Below, piece by piece: positions 31,477 through 42,564 of a stretch of 64,000 nt of DNA. The notes beneath the pieces are model-generated. The model made no database searches and was not told where the DNA came from. It saw only the letters and a list, made by a program, of their open reading frames with translations. Position 1 is the first letter of the stretch; the number at the start of each line of letters is the position of its first letter. The DNA is from Tricholoma matsutake (taxonomy: Eukaryota > Basidiomycota > Agaricomycetes > Agaricales > Tricholomataceae): positions 4,526,001-4,590,000 of the forward strand of contig AP026545.1 of NCBI GenBank assembly GCA_026075535.2, read 5' to 3'. Made by a program: the position numbers and the translations under genes.

Positions 31477-34046
31477 TTATAAGTCATCTTCTGTACTTAT
31501 CATAGTATCTAAAGTAATTTTTTTGCCTACTACAAAACAATTTTTAAGTGCTGCATAAGTTTCAGGATTGCTGCGCTCCTCAGGTTTGAGAGGAAATGGA
31601 AACATTGCAACGACACTCTTGATTGCATTGGCATTGATGACAGTGACATTTTTCTGAGGACCTCGATATCGACAGACACGAAGTGCTTGGCTAGAATATT
31701 GCAGGTAAGTTTGTAATGGTTTGGAGTATGGGCACAAAACAGCAATGGCATCTGCTTGCTCCATGAATCAAAGGTGGCAAAAGTATTGAACTTCAGCAAA
31801 GTAGATGTGTCCATTGACCTCAAACTAATTGAAGTAAGCTTGGGGAATCAACATGGTGAGAGACTCACATACCTTGACATTTCGAGAGACACGAGGTTGT
31901 GTCAGCAATTTCTCCTTGAAGGCAGACCAAACTCGCTGTCTGTTGGGCAGCTGCAACTGTGCCCAGCAGTGTACCAAAAATGAGGTTTGTTGTTCAGGAT
32001 AGATTTCCTCCAGTATGCCTGAATTGCGAGATCTTCTAATGAGCCTTCCAATGGAAAATGTCGGTGGTCTTCCTTCTCTGGCAAGAAAGCATAGCTGTCT
32101 CCCAGATCACAGGCAGCATGAGGCAGTGCATTAATTGTCAGATCAAAGGCATGAACAAGCACTTTTACAGCATTTATTTGTGCATGAAGGAGGCCACGTT
32201 CTGATAAGTTCATGAAAGGATTTGAGTGTTGATGGACTTCACAGCTGAGATCACCAATCGTGTTTTCAAGTGCCCATTGAGCATAAAGACCAAGAGGACC
32301 CAAGCATGCAGTTTCTGTTGCAAGATGAATCACAGTATGGACACAGGGCAGTACAAGATGAATGTGATGGAGATCCCTGTTGCAGTAGGTCCTCGGCCCA
32401 TTCCAAAAGAAGCATGTAAGCGTGTTGAAGCTCAGATGCAGGGATTGTCCACCGATGGATAACATGACAGCCAGAAACTACCTTACAGAAATGGATCCAG
32501 ATTTTGCAAGGGAGGATGAGATGAAAGACAGTAGAACCAAGTACCCAGAAGTAGTTGATCCATTTGATTGCTTTGTACCCAGTATTTATCTTCTCTTTAG
32601 GGTTTCACGGGATGTGACCAAATGAAGAGGGAAAAAATGGAGCCATCGAAGCAACAAGTTCACCATGTTCAACCCAAGCAGCTTCATTGTTGAGGACATG
32701 GAAACTTGGTTTGGGTCCAATTATGTTAACCTTGCCATGCCAGAGGTTGAGAAGGTGCAGAGGGAGGTTGTTGCCATTCAAGTGCATCAAGTCGACAGTG
32801 AAGAGGAGAGGAGGCAGATACATGGAATTGGACTGGAAACTGAGACAAATAGTTGGATGCATGATGCCAGTATTGAGCCGACGTTCTTCAAATGTGGTCT
32901 TCATTGAACTGGTGAGGACAAGTTGAAGGTTCGCCAAGTATTGCTGAGGATCACCAATGGTAAGAGTCTGTGGATGAACATCTGGGTGCTGACAGTTATC
33001 TGGTACCTTGCAATTCTTGATACAGTTCTGCGATAGATGGTCATTGCAATCATAAGGAAGCATTGCCATGGGATAATAAGTACCTGCATCTGGTTTGTGG
33101 TGCCCACCAGCCAGGCATTGAATGTGACAGCCATGAGCTCCCTGGTGTCCAACAAAGCCAGTAAGATCCATGAGAGCCACTGTGTCTGGATTGCCTGCTG
33201 AGAAAAAATTGTTTGAATTGGAAACTCATTGTCTCTGACCATCCCAGATAGCAAGGCCACCCTTGCATTGAATGGCAGAGATGTGTCAAAAGCTTGGAAT
33301 TAGGTATGACTCAACTCTCTTAGGAGGATTGGGTCCAGGAACGAAGCCACCAGGAAGTATATAAGCCTTTTTGTAGTGCAAGTCGGGGCTCAGATTGAGA
33401 ATGATCCAGACAAAGAAGTAGCAGTCAGAATTTTTGTCATTGTAGAGCTGGGTGCCATCGAGAGAAAACAAGACAAGAGTGTTGTCCTCCTTGATAAGCC
33501 TGGATTTCCACAGCCTTAAGGTACTAGTAGCCATCATAGATGTCTTCATACACATCAGTAGGCTTTCCTGGGTTCTGATTGAGCTTCTTGTGGATGGTCG
33601 CAGTTTTGTGATTCCTATAATGCATCCGATTTGCCCCTTCTGGTGTCTGCCATTGTGCTTGTATTTTCAGACCCAGTGGAATCATGTAAAACTGCTTGAG
33701 TGGAATCTCACCTGGCTTCTTGGTGTTATATCAGCACTCAGCACATTCAGGACACTGTTGGAAGTTGGCGAAAGGACCAGTGAAAGCAACACAAGAATTT
33801 GGACACATGTCCATTTTGATTTGTGTAATCCCAGAAAGCTTCTCGAGGTGGCTTTTTTATGACCCAGTATGAATGCAGAGGGCTGTCAGGATGGGTTTTG
33901 TTGAATACACAATGTGCTTTGTCGTAGGCTGACTTCGGGTGAGCAGCCAAGGCTCTGAACAGCTCGAGGGAGATTTGAGTCTGCTTGTCAAGTTCAGGAA
34001 TGTCTCTTGATTTGGAGCTGATAGAGAAGATCATTGTCAATATCAT
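31477..34046 (-). pseudogene. Plavaka-like transposase, decayed
   Basis: Read on the minus strand from the N-terminal side: DGTQLYNDKNSDCYFFVWI and LPGGFVPGPNPPK (near 33500-33300); MDLTGFVGHQGAHGCHIQC, GHHKPDAGTYYP and LLFTVDLMHLNGNNLPLHLL (33180-32700); IHLVLPCVHTVIHLATETA, LGPLGLYAQWALENTIGDL and NPFMNLSERGLLHAQINAV (32420-32120); C-terminal VINANAIKSVVAMFP and FVVGKKITLDTM (31690-31480). All are motifs of Plavaka/CACTA-related transposases of basidiomycetes in the right order. Several stops and frame changes, some probably introns, some damage. Confidence 0.7.
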
Positions 34047-34721
34047 GCTCTAGTCATCTGTTTTGGATGCTGGCTATCATATCCTGTGAAAGCACAAGAT
34101 TTTTGAGAAAGGCACAAGGAAATGTATCATAACTGAGAGGCTGCATGGGCTGGACAGGAGTAATTGGAGGAACTGGAGGAACTGGAGGAATGTGATGCTC
34201 CTGTGGCTCCCATGGCTCCATGTCAACATCTTGATTAGAGAAGTTGCCATAGTAGTTGTCTGAGTTGAGGCCATCCTGCTGAGGAGTTGTATCTGGAGCA
34301 CGAGAACCTGTACCAACACCTGCTTCGGATGCAGCCTAGAGAACACAAAAGCACAAGTCAAGATTGCCAAGCTATCCAGAGGAGTATCATTTACAGATTG
34401 AGAAGCCTGTGTTGCTGCCGCTTGATTAGCATGATATCATAGCTGCCTCAGTGTAACCCAAGCTCCTCCAGTGCAGTATTTCACACACTTGCATATCTTA
34501 GTTTTGCTGAAATCAGTGGGAGGGGGGTGGGGGCATAAGACATTCAAGTTGTATATTTACAGCTGCAGACGACGACAATGCACAAAATCATCAACTGAAC
34601 CAAAAAACATTTTTTAGCTTAGGTAAGACATCAAACATCATTTTGTTTATTACCCCCCTTCGATAAGGGATCAAAAGGGATCTCGAAGGAATCCAAGGGA
34701 TCCACAGGGATACCCAGGTAT
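34047..34721 (-). other. Upstream part of the Plavaka-like element
   Basis: It includes a minus-strand frame 34370-34077 with Gln-rich, low-complexity sequence (possible N-terminal exon) and the right subterminal region with repeated AAGGGATC and GGATACCC motifs near 34660-34720. Confidence 0.4.
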
Positions 34722-34773
34722 GGACTTTTGACTGGGAATCATTCCCCAGCTTGGGGTATCCCCTTCCTTACCC

Positions 34774-36417
34774 ATGACACCAGAGATAGAGATGAATGTC
34801 CTGAGTTGCTTTGAGAGCATATCTGAAATACTTGAAAGCCAGCATGTCATTCACCAAGTTTTGATGTTAGATGAATTGAAGGTGGAGGAACGACCACATT
34901 TTGACAATGATTCTAACCAGATCATTAGCCCTTGTCATGAACACAGCAAAAACACAGCCATGGAGTACAACACAGCCCTGGAGTACAACTCAGAGAAGGA
35001 GGTTGAACTGCTGCTATAGGCAATTGGCAATAATGAGGTGCATCTCACTACAGAGGTCTGTGGCATGAGTGGTACATCGAGTCATATGAGTATATTTAAG
35101 GCAACTGTTGGGGCACTTGGTGTCTTAAGCGGTGAGACATGCATTTATAGTGCCCATCCAATCCTTATCTCAGGATCCTGCAAATGGGAGACTGGAATAG
35201 AACATGCAGCTTTAATCAATACAGCTTATCAAGCAGGCCACAAAACAAATCTCAGGACCATCTGCATCACTTCTGATGGGGAATCTCAAAGGGGTGAAGC
35301 TCTGGTGCACTTGACTTTCAAATGTGAACTTGCTCCCACATCTCTGATCTATGATATGTTGCATGTCCTTCCTCTCATGAATACCAAGGTTGGTGATGAT
35401 GATCTTACCACAGATAATGACTATAAGCATGTGTTCAAACAGCTTCACAATCTTTTACTCCATGACAAGGGCCTAACTGTTCATGGTGTAGAGATCCAAC
35501 CTAGAATACACAAGTAATCAATCTCAGTCTGTGTATAATGGACTATTATTAGAGTTACTGCTATACCTAGAATACATGAGTAATCAATCTACAAGCGGTA
35601 TAGTGAGTAACCATAAGTGATCAATGAAATAATATCTACTCACCTCAGTCTGTGTATAATTGACTGAGGTGTATGTGTCTACTATGTCTGATATATATAC
35701 TGTAAGTATGACAAAGGTATATAGAAGAAAGGGATGTGATAAAGGGATAATTGATAAGGGGAACATACACATCACAAAGTGTGCTATAAATAACACACCA
35801 CATCAAACAGCATCAAAACATGTATTCACGGTGCAGCAGATCTCAACACATGGAGTCCATCTCAAGCCAGCTGTTATCTGTTCTCATCTTTGTAAAAATG
35901 ATGTGACCTCTGCATGCATTGACTACCTGCTCAATCTCAATGACTGGCAAGACATAAAATTGGCATATGTCCAGCTCTCTTGTTCAACCCATCAATCTGA
36001 GCATCTCAACCAAAGTGCTTGGGAATACTTGTTTGAGAGCAATATTCTTGTGGAAATAGGATCCTCCATCCTCAAATGACTCAAACAAGACCACACTGTT
36101 TGAATCCCAGACATCAAGAAATCAGACAGATTCCCATATTGGGAAACTACAGGTAATGTTGGTGCCCTGCTCATCATTTGATCATAATCATAACAGGGAA
36201 AGCCTGTTTCCTCTGGTTTTGAGGTTGTCAATATCTTATCTGAGCTTTTTGAAGATGATGATGGTCCTGAGCTTTAGAATTCAGAATCAGAAGATGAATC
36301 AGAGGCTGAGGATCCATCATTTAGAGCAGCATTGTCAAGAGATTCTAAAAGCTTCCTGGAGGGTTTTGAAATGCAGCTCATTGCAGTTGGCAACAGCGAC
36401 TGCTGACACAATGTTTG
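34774..36417 (+). pseudogene. KDZ-type element accessory gene, fragment 3
   Basis: Carries the downstream half of the same gene family as fragments 1 and 2: EIEMNVLSCFESISEILESQHVIHQVLMLDE, then ATVGALGVLSGETCIYSAHPILISG, LRTICITSDGESQRGEALVHLTFK, VGDDDLTTDNDYKHVFKQL (35038-35517), and HLKPAVICSHL, DWQDIKLAYVQL (35850-35980). The GDDDLTxDxDxKHVFK motif is a strong family marker. Stops at 35017-35019 and 35515, plus about 300 bp of foreign-looking sequence (35520-35815, with a repeated CTCAGTCTGTGTATAAT), show decay. The 3' end is cut by hAT-like copy 2. Confidence 0.75.
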
Positions 36418-36425
36418 GTTGTGTG

Positions 36426-37713
36426 TAGTGTTTGAAAGTCCAGTTCATGCAACTGGAAAAAAAGTCCGGTTTGGTCCTATTCGGTTCAGTTGACCCCAAA
36501 AGACTGGTTTGGACTGGTCTTCAGGCTGTTTTTACGAGTCTAACTAAATTATAATATATCATACGTCCACCATATGAGCAGTGGCTCGTAGGGCTGGGGT
36601 GGGTGGTGTCATTGTTCCCTGCCATTGTCATCGCTGTTAGCAGCTGCTCACACTGGCGGGGGTGGGTGCTGGGTCGTGGTCTCATTGTTGTTCCTCATTT
36701 GGTGGTTTGGGGGTCATTGTGCTGCTACAGTATAGATATAACCTATAATTAATGAAAAAATGTGTTAGCTTAAAGAAAACATGAGAAAAGAAAAAAGAAA
36801 AAACTCACCTGGGGCCCAAACAACTCTATCATCATTTGGGCCCATTTCATCGTGTGCTGGCATGGGACCCATGGCTGTGGGGTGTTCAGGGGTGGTGGCA
36901 GCAGTGGGACACAGGAGGGAGGCGGCATTGTTGAGTGGTGGTGGTTGGTGATGATCGATGATGAGCTGGCATCATTGTTGGTGATGTGGCTGTGTTGATT
37001 TGTCATCACAGCCAGGGTGGTACATAGAGAGATAAAACTATCTACCTGTAATGATACTTTAGTCTAATAGTTATATTATTGCCTTAATTGTGCTTTATCA
37101 TGTGACTATGAGGGTTCAATCCCTGTGGTAGCCACTGATTTTTCAGTCAATTATATAAGTAACTCAGACAGTCCAAGGACTCAGCTCAGACTGGACATCT
37201 AGTTTGGCAGGACTTTCACCCAACAAAGTCTGAGCAAAGTCCAAGCAAAGTCCTAGGACTGTCCGAGTGTCCAAGCAGAGTCTGCTCGGATTGGAGGGGG
37301 GGGAGGGGGGGGGGGGGGGGAGTGTAAAGACCTCCAGATGGACGACAATGACACCCCTCCCTGCTTCAAGTGTGGGAGGGTTTTTTTTCATTCATTTGAT
37401 ACATTCCCCCTTCCCTTGCACATCTTGCAAGGTAGGGGGTCTATTTTTTATTTATTGTGCTACCTACATGCTCGCTCACAGGCCCCTGCCTGTGAGGAGC
37501 TTTATTTTAGGTTTAGAATACTATTATTTAATCTACATAAACTCAGTTTAGGCCCACCACAGTTGGTTGTTGAGTCGGGTTGAACTGCAACAAACTGGTT
37601 TCGTGCAGTTCAGTCCAGTTTTATATAGTTTTGGAATGTCATGGAACCGGTTGCAGTTCCAGTTTGAGCCCAAAGTGGGAAAAAACCAGACTGAACCAGA
37701 CCTTCAAACACTA
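36426..37713. mobile_element. hAT-like non-autonomous element, copy 2 (1288 bp)
   Basis: Ends TAGTGTTTGAAAGTCCAG and its inverted counterpart ACCTTCAAACACTA, flanked by the perfect 8-bp duplication GTTGTGTG (36418-36425, 37714-37721). The interior differs from copy 1 over most of its length (about 36550-37550) and includes a G-run at about 37297-37320, so unrelated DNA may have been captured or inserted inside. No transposase frame. Confidence 0.92.
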
Positions 37714-37721
37714 GTTGTGTG

Positions 37722-38424
37722 ATTCTCAGAAAGTTTTGCTAAGTTGCTCATATTTACAAAAATTTAGAAACTGTCAAGGTCTATGCAAAGCACTGTAATA
37801 TATCAACTGTTTTGATATATAATGTGTGCTTCAAAATAACAGTGGCACAGCATGTGGGGTAATTTGACATTCTCAGCAACAACTTTGGGGCTTTCAGCAT
37901 GACCTTTTGATGCACATGCACAATCTGATCATGATAAGATTGCAAACTAGTACATTAACAAATCAAAAATCAACAACCAAGTGCTAAATCAGGCTGAAGA
38001 AGTCAATCCAAGTGTCTATCAAACCCCCACAACACAAAACAACAGGGTTTTGAAGTGATTGCTGGTAGGTCAGGATGGGTCCATATAATGCAGCTGTTTT
38101 ACCACCATCAAGTTGGGGCAATAGGTATCACAGGGATTTTCTCAAGGATATGAGCTCAGTAGTCAACTTGAAAATCTCTTGGTCCAGATCACCATTGTGT
38201 AATCTGCTCTTCAATTATGCCATGGATTTGAGTCCTTCCTTCAATTGAAAGCCAGGAGTGGGGTGGCCTGACAGGATGTGTCTCATGTTGATGTAATGGA
38301 AGAAGAAACAAGAACATGACTATGTATATGACATAAGTTCCAAGTCAGATTTTCACACTAAAATATCCTGAACTAACCAAACAACCCAAGTGGTGCTCAG
38401 CACCAGAAAAAAAACAGCATCCTC
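37722..38424. other. KDZ element, non-coding stretch before the transposase
   Basis: About 700 bp of AT-rich sequence without a coherent frame, between the accessory gene remains and the KDZ transposase. It may contain the transposase promoter. Confidence 0.35.
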
Positions 38425-38698
38425 CTTTTGAATGTAGAAATGGCTGGATCGAAAAATTCAACTCCAAAATTTTTCCTGCTACTGGGAGGGCATATGGGAA
38501 TTGGACAGTCCAAGCAAAAAGTCTGTCCATCTGTCCATTGGCATGTCAGCATATTCTTATGTAATACAACCAAACATGCCAGTGCAACTTGTAATAGCAT
38601 TTGGCACCATTGCCAGTGCCAGCGCTGGCAACATGGGGGTATTCTGACAGTTTGAGCATCACCCTGTACTGTGCAACCTCTCGATAGAACAAGCAATC

Positions 38699-40821
38699 AT
38701 GTTTATTAGACTTGCTGCTCAGCTAAAATGGGATATTCAGCTACCACTACCATGTAACCAGTCTGAATCCTCAATGGCTCCTGTCTTTCTTCCAGCAAGT
38801 GTTGAGCAGTTTCTAAGCAAGGCTATACAGATACCTGTTGAGTGTATAGAGGACATGTGGGATGCTTTCAAGAGTGATGTGTGGGCAGCAAACCCTGTTC
38901 TTTTCTGCAAAGATGACCTCGCATTGTTCAAGAAGCATGGATGGACCCATGGACTAAGTAAGTCCATCACCCATCGACACTTGTCTCCAACCTCACTAAT
39001 GAGCCATTCACAGCATTGTTGACCATGTTCCCACCCTCTGAAACCTGCACCAACCACATGTGCCCTTGCCACAGAAAGCTGCTGAAGAAAGAGCAACAAC
39101 ATGCAGTGGTTGTATACATGCTCAGCCATAGTGTTCAACCTGCCTGGTCTGTTCATTTGACTTGCTGCAGTATGTATTATATATTCTACTGTGAAACCCT
39201 CACTCATCCTTGTTGCAAAGGCTGCAACACAAACTACCATGACAATTACAGTGTTTCTCAAGGACAGTGGACATACTACAGCATGAAGCCAAAGTACATA
39301 CAGGTCAGGAAGCATCAGTATGTGGAGGATAAGCTGGTGACACTGTGGACTGGACAAATGCTGCTGGGGTGGTGTGCTCAAATGATTCATTTCCCTCTCC
39401 TTGCCACTAATTGTTCTGCAGGTTCTCTGCATCCAACACTGCTAGGTTGTATGACATGGCTCTTGCGGATGCATATCTTGAGGAATCTGGATGGCCATTC
39501 AGCAGGAAGCTCACCACAAACCATGTCTGGGATGGCTTCATAATCTCGGCACTTCTCAACAATCATAATTGGCAGGGCACTCATCTCCAGTTTCTGCACA
39601 CAGGCAAGCAGAAGGACTGGTTCAAGTCTGTGATGGAAGCTAGAAATACCTGGATTGCTCTCAATGGTCAACCTGATGCAGTGCACCATGTCTGTGATAA
39701 ATGTATGCACATTTATCACACGGATGGGGAATATTGTATGATAAAATTCAGTTTATATACTATGACATGCTTCTGACCATTATGAGCCTTAGGAAAGTGC
39801 CAGATCATTGGGTGATGGTATCAAGATGGGCCATCCATGTTGTGGCATTTTCCGATGTACAAAGGCACTCGAGAACAATCAGCATTGGTTCTGTCTCAGT
39901 CATAATTTTCACTATGGCATCTGCGCTATCAATGGGTGCTCGCTACCCATTGTTACTGGCACTAAAACTTGTGCAATGACAGCACATCAACAAATGGAAT
40001 CACTCAACAAAGCTTGAGGGAAGGCTGCATTTACTGTGAAGCAGCACCTCCAACACACACAAGTCTCGCACCCTATTGATGCAATCTCCATGCTGAATCC
40101 ACTGGAAGCTCAGGATGCGCCCAAACCCAATGAGGAGCTTGAGGAACATGAGGAGTGGTTTGAGATGGAGGGGGAGAATGTCCAGATCTTCAATGCACTG
40201 AACCCAGTGTCTATCAGTATTGTGGACCACATTGAGGATGCTGAGATGCCTTGTCCATCCAAGAAATCTGACACAGGGAACCAGAAGATCAAAGTGCAAT
40301 TTGGATGGCGACGTATGCATAATGAGCAAACCCTGGTATGGCCATGTGGCATCATCTTTGTGTGCGCTACAATGTATGGAGTGGAAGCGGTGTCAAATTT
40401 CCTGGTGATGGTCAAGAACACCTTCTCAGTACCTGGTGCCCAGAAGCCTGAGTATCTCATCTACAATAGCAACTGTGATGCAAAGCAACAGGTGATGGCT
40501 AGTGGGGACCCTTACTGGGTGAATATGGGCATGTGCATCGATGTCTGGCATTTCATGAACAAACACAAGGTCACACATACTTTTTGTCAGGCAAACTGCA
40601 ATCCTGCCATGTACCCTGAGTTGCAGGATGAGAAAGGTGACCGGTATTTCAACACTTCAGTGGCAGAGCAAACCAGCACTTGGCTTGGGGGGTATCACTC
40701 AATGTGCCATGAAATGCTTCTGGCCAAGTTTAACTTTTTCCTCAATGAGATGATCAGGCTACAGAACCTTGAGGTGTTGAAGCAATTGACTGTGTCGGGA
40801 CAAAATCCCAGTGTAATGTAA
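38699..40821 (+). pseudogene. KDZ transposase with CxC5 and CxC6 cysteine clusters
   Basis: Catalytic protein of Kyakuja-Dileera-Zisupton-type DNA transposons. N-terminal part: SVEQFLSKAIQIPVECIEDMWDAFK. The first intron (38958-39013) is intact and leads into the CxC5 cluster (MFPPSETCTNHMCPCHRKLL ... CCKGCNTNYHDNYSV). A second intron (about 39369-39420) leads to FSASNTARLYDMALADAYLEE. CxC6 cluster: HVCDKCMHIY, then GHPCCGIFRCTKALENNQHWFC. KDZ core: NEQTLVWPCGIIFVCATMYG, VPGAQKPEYLIYNSNCDAKQ, NMGMCIDVWHFMNKHKV, FNTSVAEQTSTWLGGYHSMC, NFFLNEMIRLQN. A frameshift near 39815 and a TGA at about 40015 (after NKA) break it. The frame from 40036 is otherwise clean for 261 codons. Confidence 0.85.
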
Positions 40822-40979
40822 TTAGTGTTTACAATGATGATTGTTGTGATACAAATCTAGGTAATACAGGATGATAGGGTACATGAATAATAGTATACAA
40901 AATGATAGGCTACAAAATGAGTGGGTGTTACAAAACCACAAACATAAGAACAGTCCTCCAGATCATCTCTGAATCACCT

Positions 40980-42564
40980 GCACAGCACATTGGAAAGCAG
41001 TCCACAAGCCATTGGCTGTATGACCAGCAGCAACTGCAGTGATGCATTGCCCCTCAGTTGCAGCTCACCATCGGGTGCACTGGTCAAAGTATGTCATCCA
41101 TACAAATGGCTCTCGGAAGACATCCTCGAAGTGTTGATGTTGACTGTGCCACTTCATGGCATCCATTGCAGCAAAGCCTTCACTCATGTCGATGACAAAC
41201 ATCCCTGATGGCCATAATCGAAGCTGTCTAGATGAGGGTGAGGAGGGGAGAGGCAAAGGGGGTGTAGAGGCACACATGCTGGGTAAAGATGTCATTGAGG
41301 TGGAGGCTGATGCACTGGACCAGCCAAATGAGGAAGGTGTTGAGGAGGTGATAGGCAGGGAGTCTAGAACAGAGATGGGACAGGATGGGGAGACACCAGC
41401 AAATGAGGATGGGATGGACAACAAGAGGCATGGGCACTGCCTCAAGCATGCCTCAGGATTATTGTCATCACACTCTTCTTTGATGAACTTGCATTTTAAC
41501 CCAGCATCGACTTGGACAGCCACAATCTTGACCTCATCCTCACTACTTTCTTCTGGAATGGCCACCAAGTTCTTGTTGTGTTCCTTCATCTTCATCCAGG
41601 CCAGTTCATGTTCCTGCTTCATATTATGGTGGATGTGTATAGGTGAATCCATAAAATGTTTGAGGAGGATATCAAGGTCGATACAGGTCACCCCCTGGCA
41701 CCAGAGAAACACAAATGCATTCATGCTCACACAATGTGGGTAGTCCAATGCGACACATTTCCACAGTCAGCATTTGACGTTGTATAATTCCAGTGCAGTG
41801 ATATTATCCCAAGTGAAGCGAGCACAGCGGGGCTCTTGTTCACATAGAACAAGGGCCACTGTGGGCAGTTGCTGACTCCATGTATGACACCAGGTAAGTC
41901 GTGCTCATCCCAATAGACAATATCGAATCACTGTGTGATCACAGGTTCCACACGCAGTAATCCTTTCTTCACAGGAGCTGACTATGTGTGGTCCTTGTAG
42001 TCTTGCATCCAAGTAGGATTCAACTATGTGGTGATGGTGGGACATTTTGAAGTGGGGGTAATCTGGGTGATCACAATACTAGCTGGGGGTTGGGGTGATA
42101 GAGGAGCAGGAGCAGGGATAGGGAGAGCAGAGAGCCTGGCAGGAAGAGAAGGGGTCATATCATCCCATGAATCAAAAACATCCTGGACAGGTGGGAGTTG
42201 CCAGGTGCCAGGTGAATCCTCTGAATCCAAGAACGGTGATGGTGACTGCATCACAGCAACCACCGCCACTTGATAGACCTCCTGGTACACTCAGTCATCT
42301 TCTGCCTCTGCCTCTGCCTCCCACCCTGCAGCATGTTCACTTGCCATGGCTGCTTTGTCAGCAGCCCTCAGCATCCTTGTAATGGAGTCATCTATCAAAT
42401 TGTCTGGATCATGTGCAACCAAGCAAAAGGTCGGAGTGTCGAGGGAGTAGTTGGGTGGCAAGGATAGATAGGGCACAGGGACAGGTGCAGGTGCAGAACG
42501 ACATGCAGCCGAGGGAAAGGTCGGAGTGTCAAGGAAGTAGTTGGGTGGCAAGGATAAATAGGAC
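40980..42564 (-). pseudogene. Minus-strand partner gene of the KDZ element, fragment A (C-terminal side)
   Basis: The minus strand encodes a Ser/Pro-rich region (STPSSFGWSSASASTSM), then RLWPSGMFVIDMSEGFAAM, FEDVFREPFVWMTYFDQCTRW and, in another frame, HTANGLW. The WPxGMxxxDMxxGFxxM and TxxDQxxRW motifs recur in proteins encoded beside KDZ-type transposases; function unknown. Convergent with the KDZ transposase (about 160 bp between ends). A short repeated segment (GGTCGGAGTGTC...GGGTGGCAAGGATA, 42431-42466 and 42511-42556) lies near its interrupted end. Confidence 0.5.

Larger units (their letters stand above)
27209..34736 (-). mobile_element. Plavaka-like DNA transposon (7.5 kb)
   Basis: The ends CCCAGTGAAAAATCC (27209-27223) and the reverse complement of CCCAGTCAAAAGTCC (34722-34736) form a 15-bp terminal inverted repeat, and both flanks carry AATCATT (27202-27208, 34737-34743), a 7-bp target duplication. 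Subterminal regions are rich in GGGAT/ATCCC motifs. The genes are on the minus strand and match Plavaka-type transposase (see below). The element splits a KDZ accessory gene and itself holds a hAT-like insertion. The superfamily call rests on protein motifs, not on the duplication length. Confidence 0.75.

Noticed and set aside
41156..41743. 195-codon plus-strand frame
   Set aside because: Antisense of the Ser/Pro-rich minus-strand transposon gene, which carries the conserved motifs.
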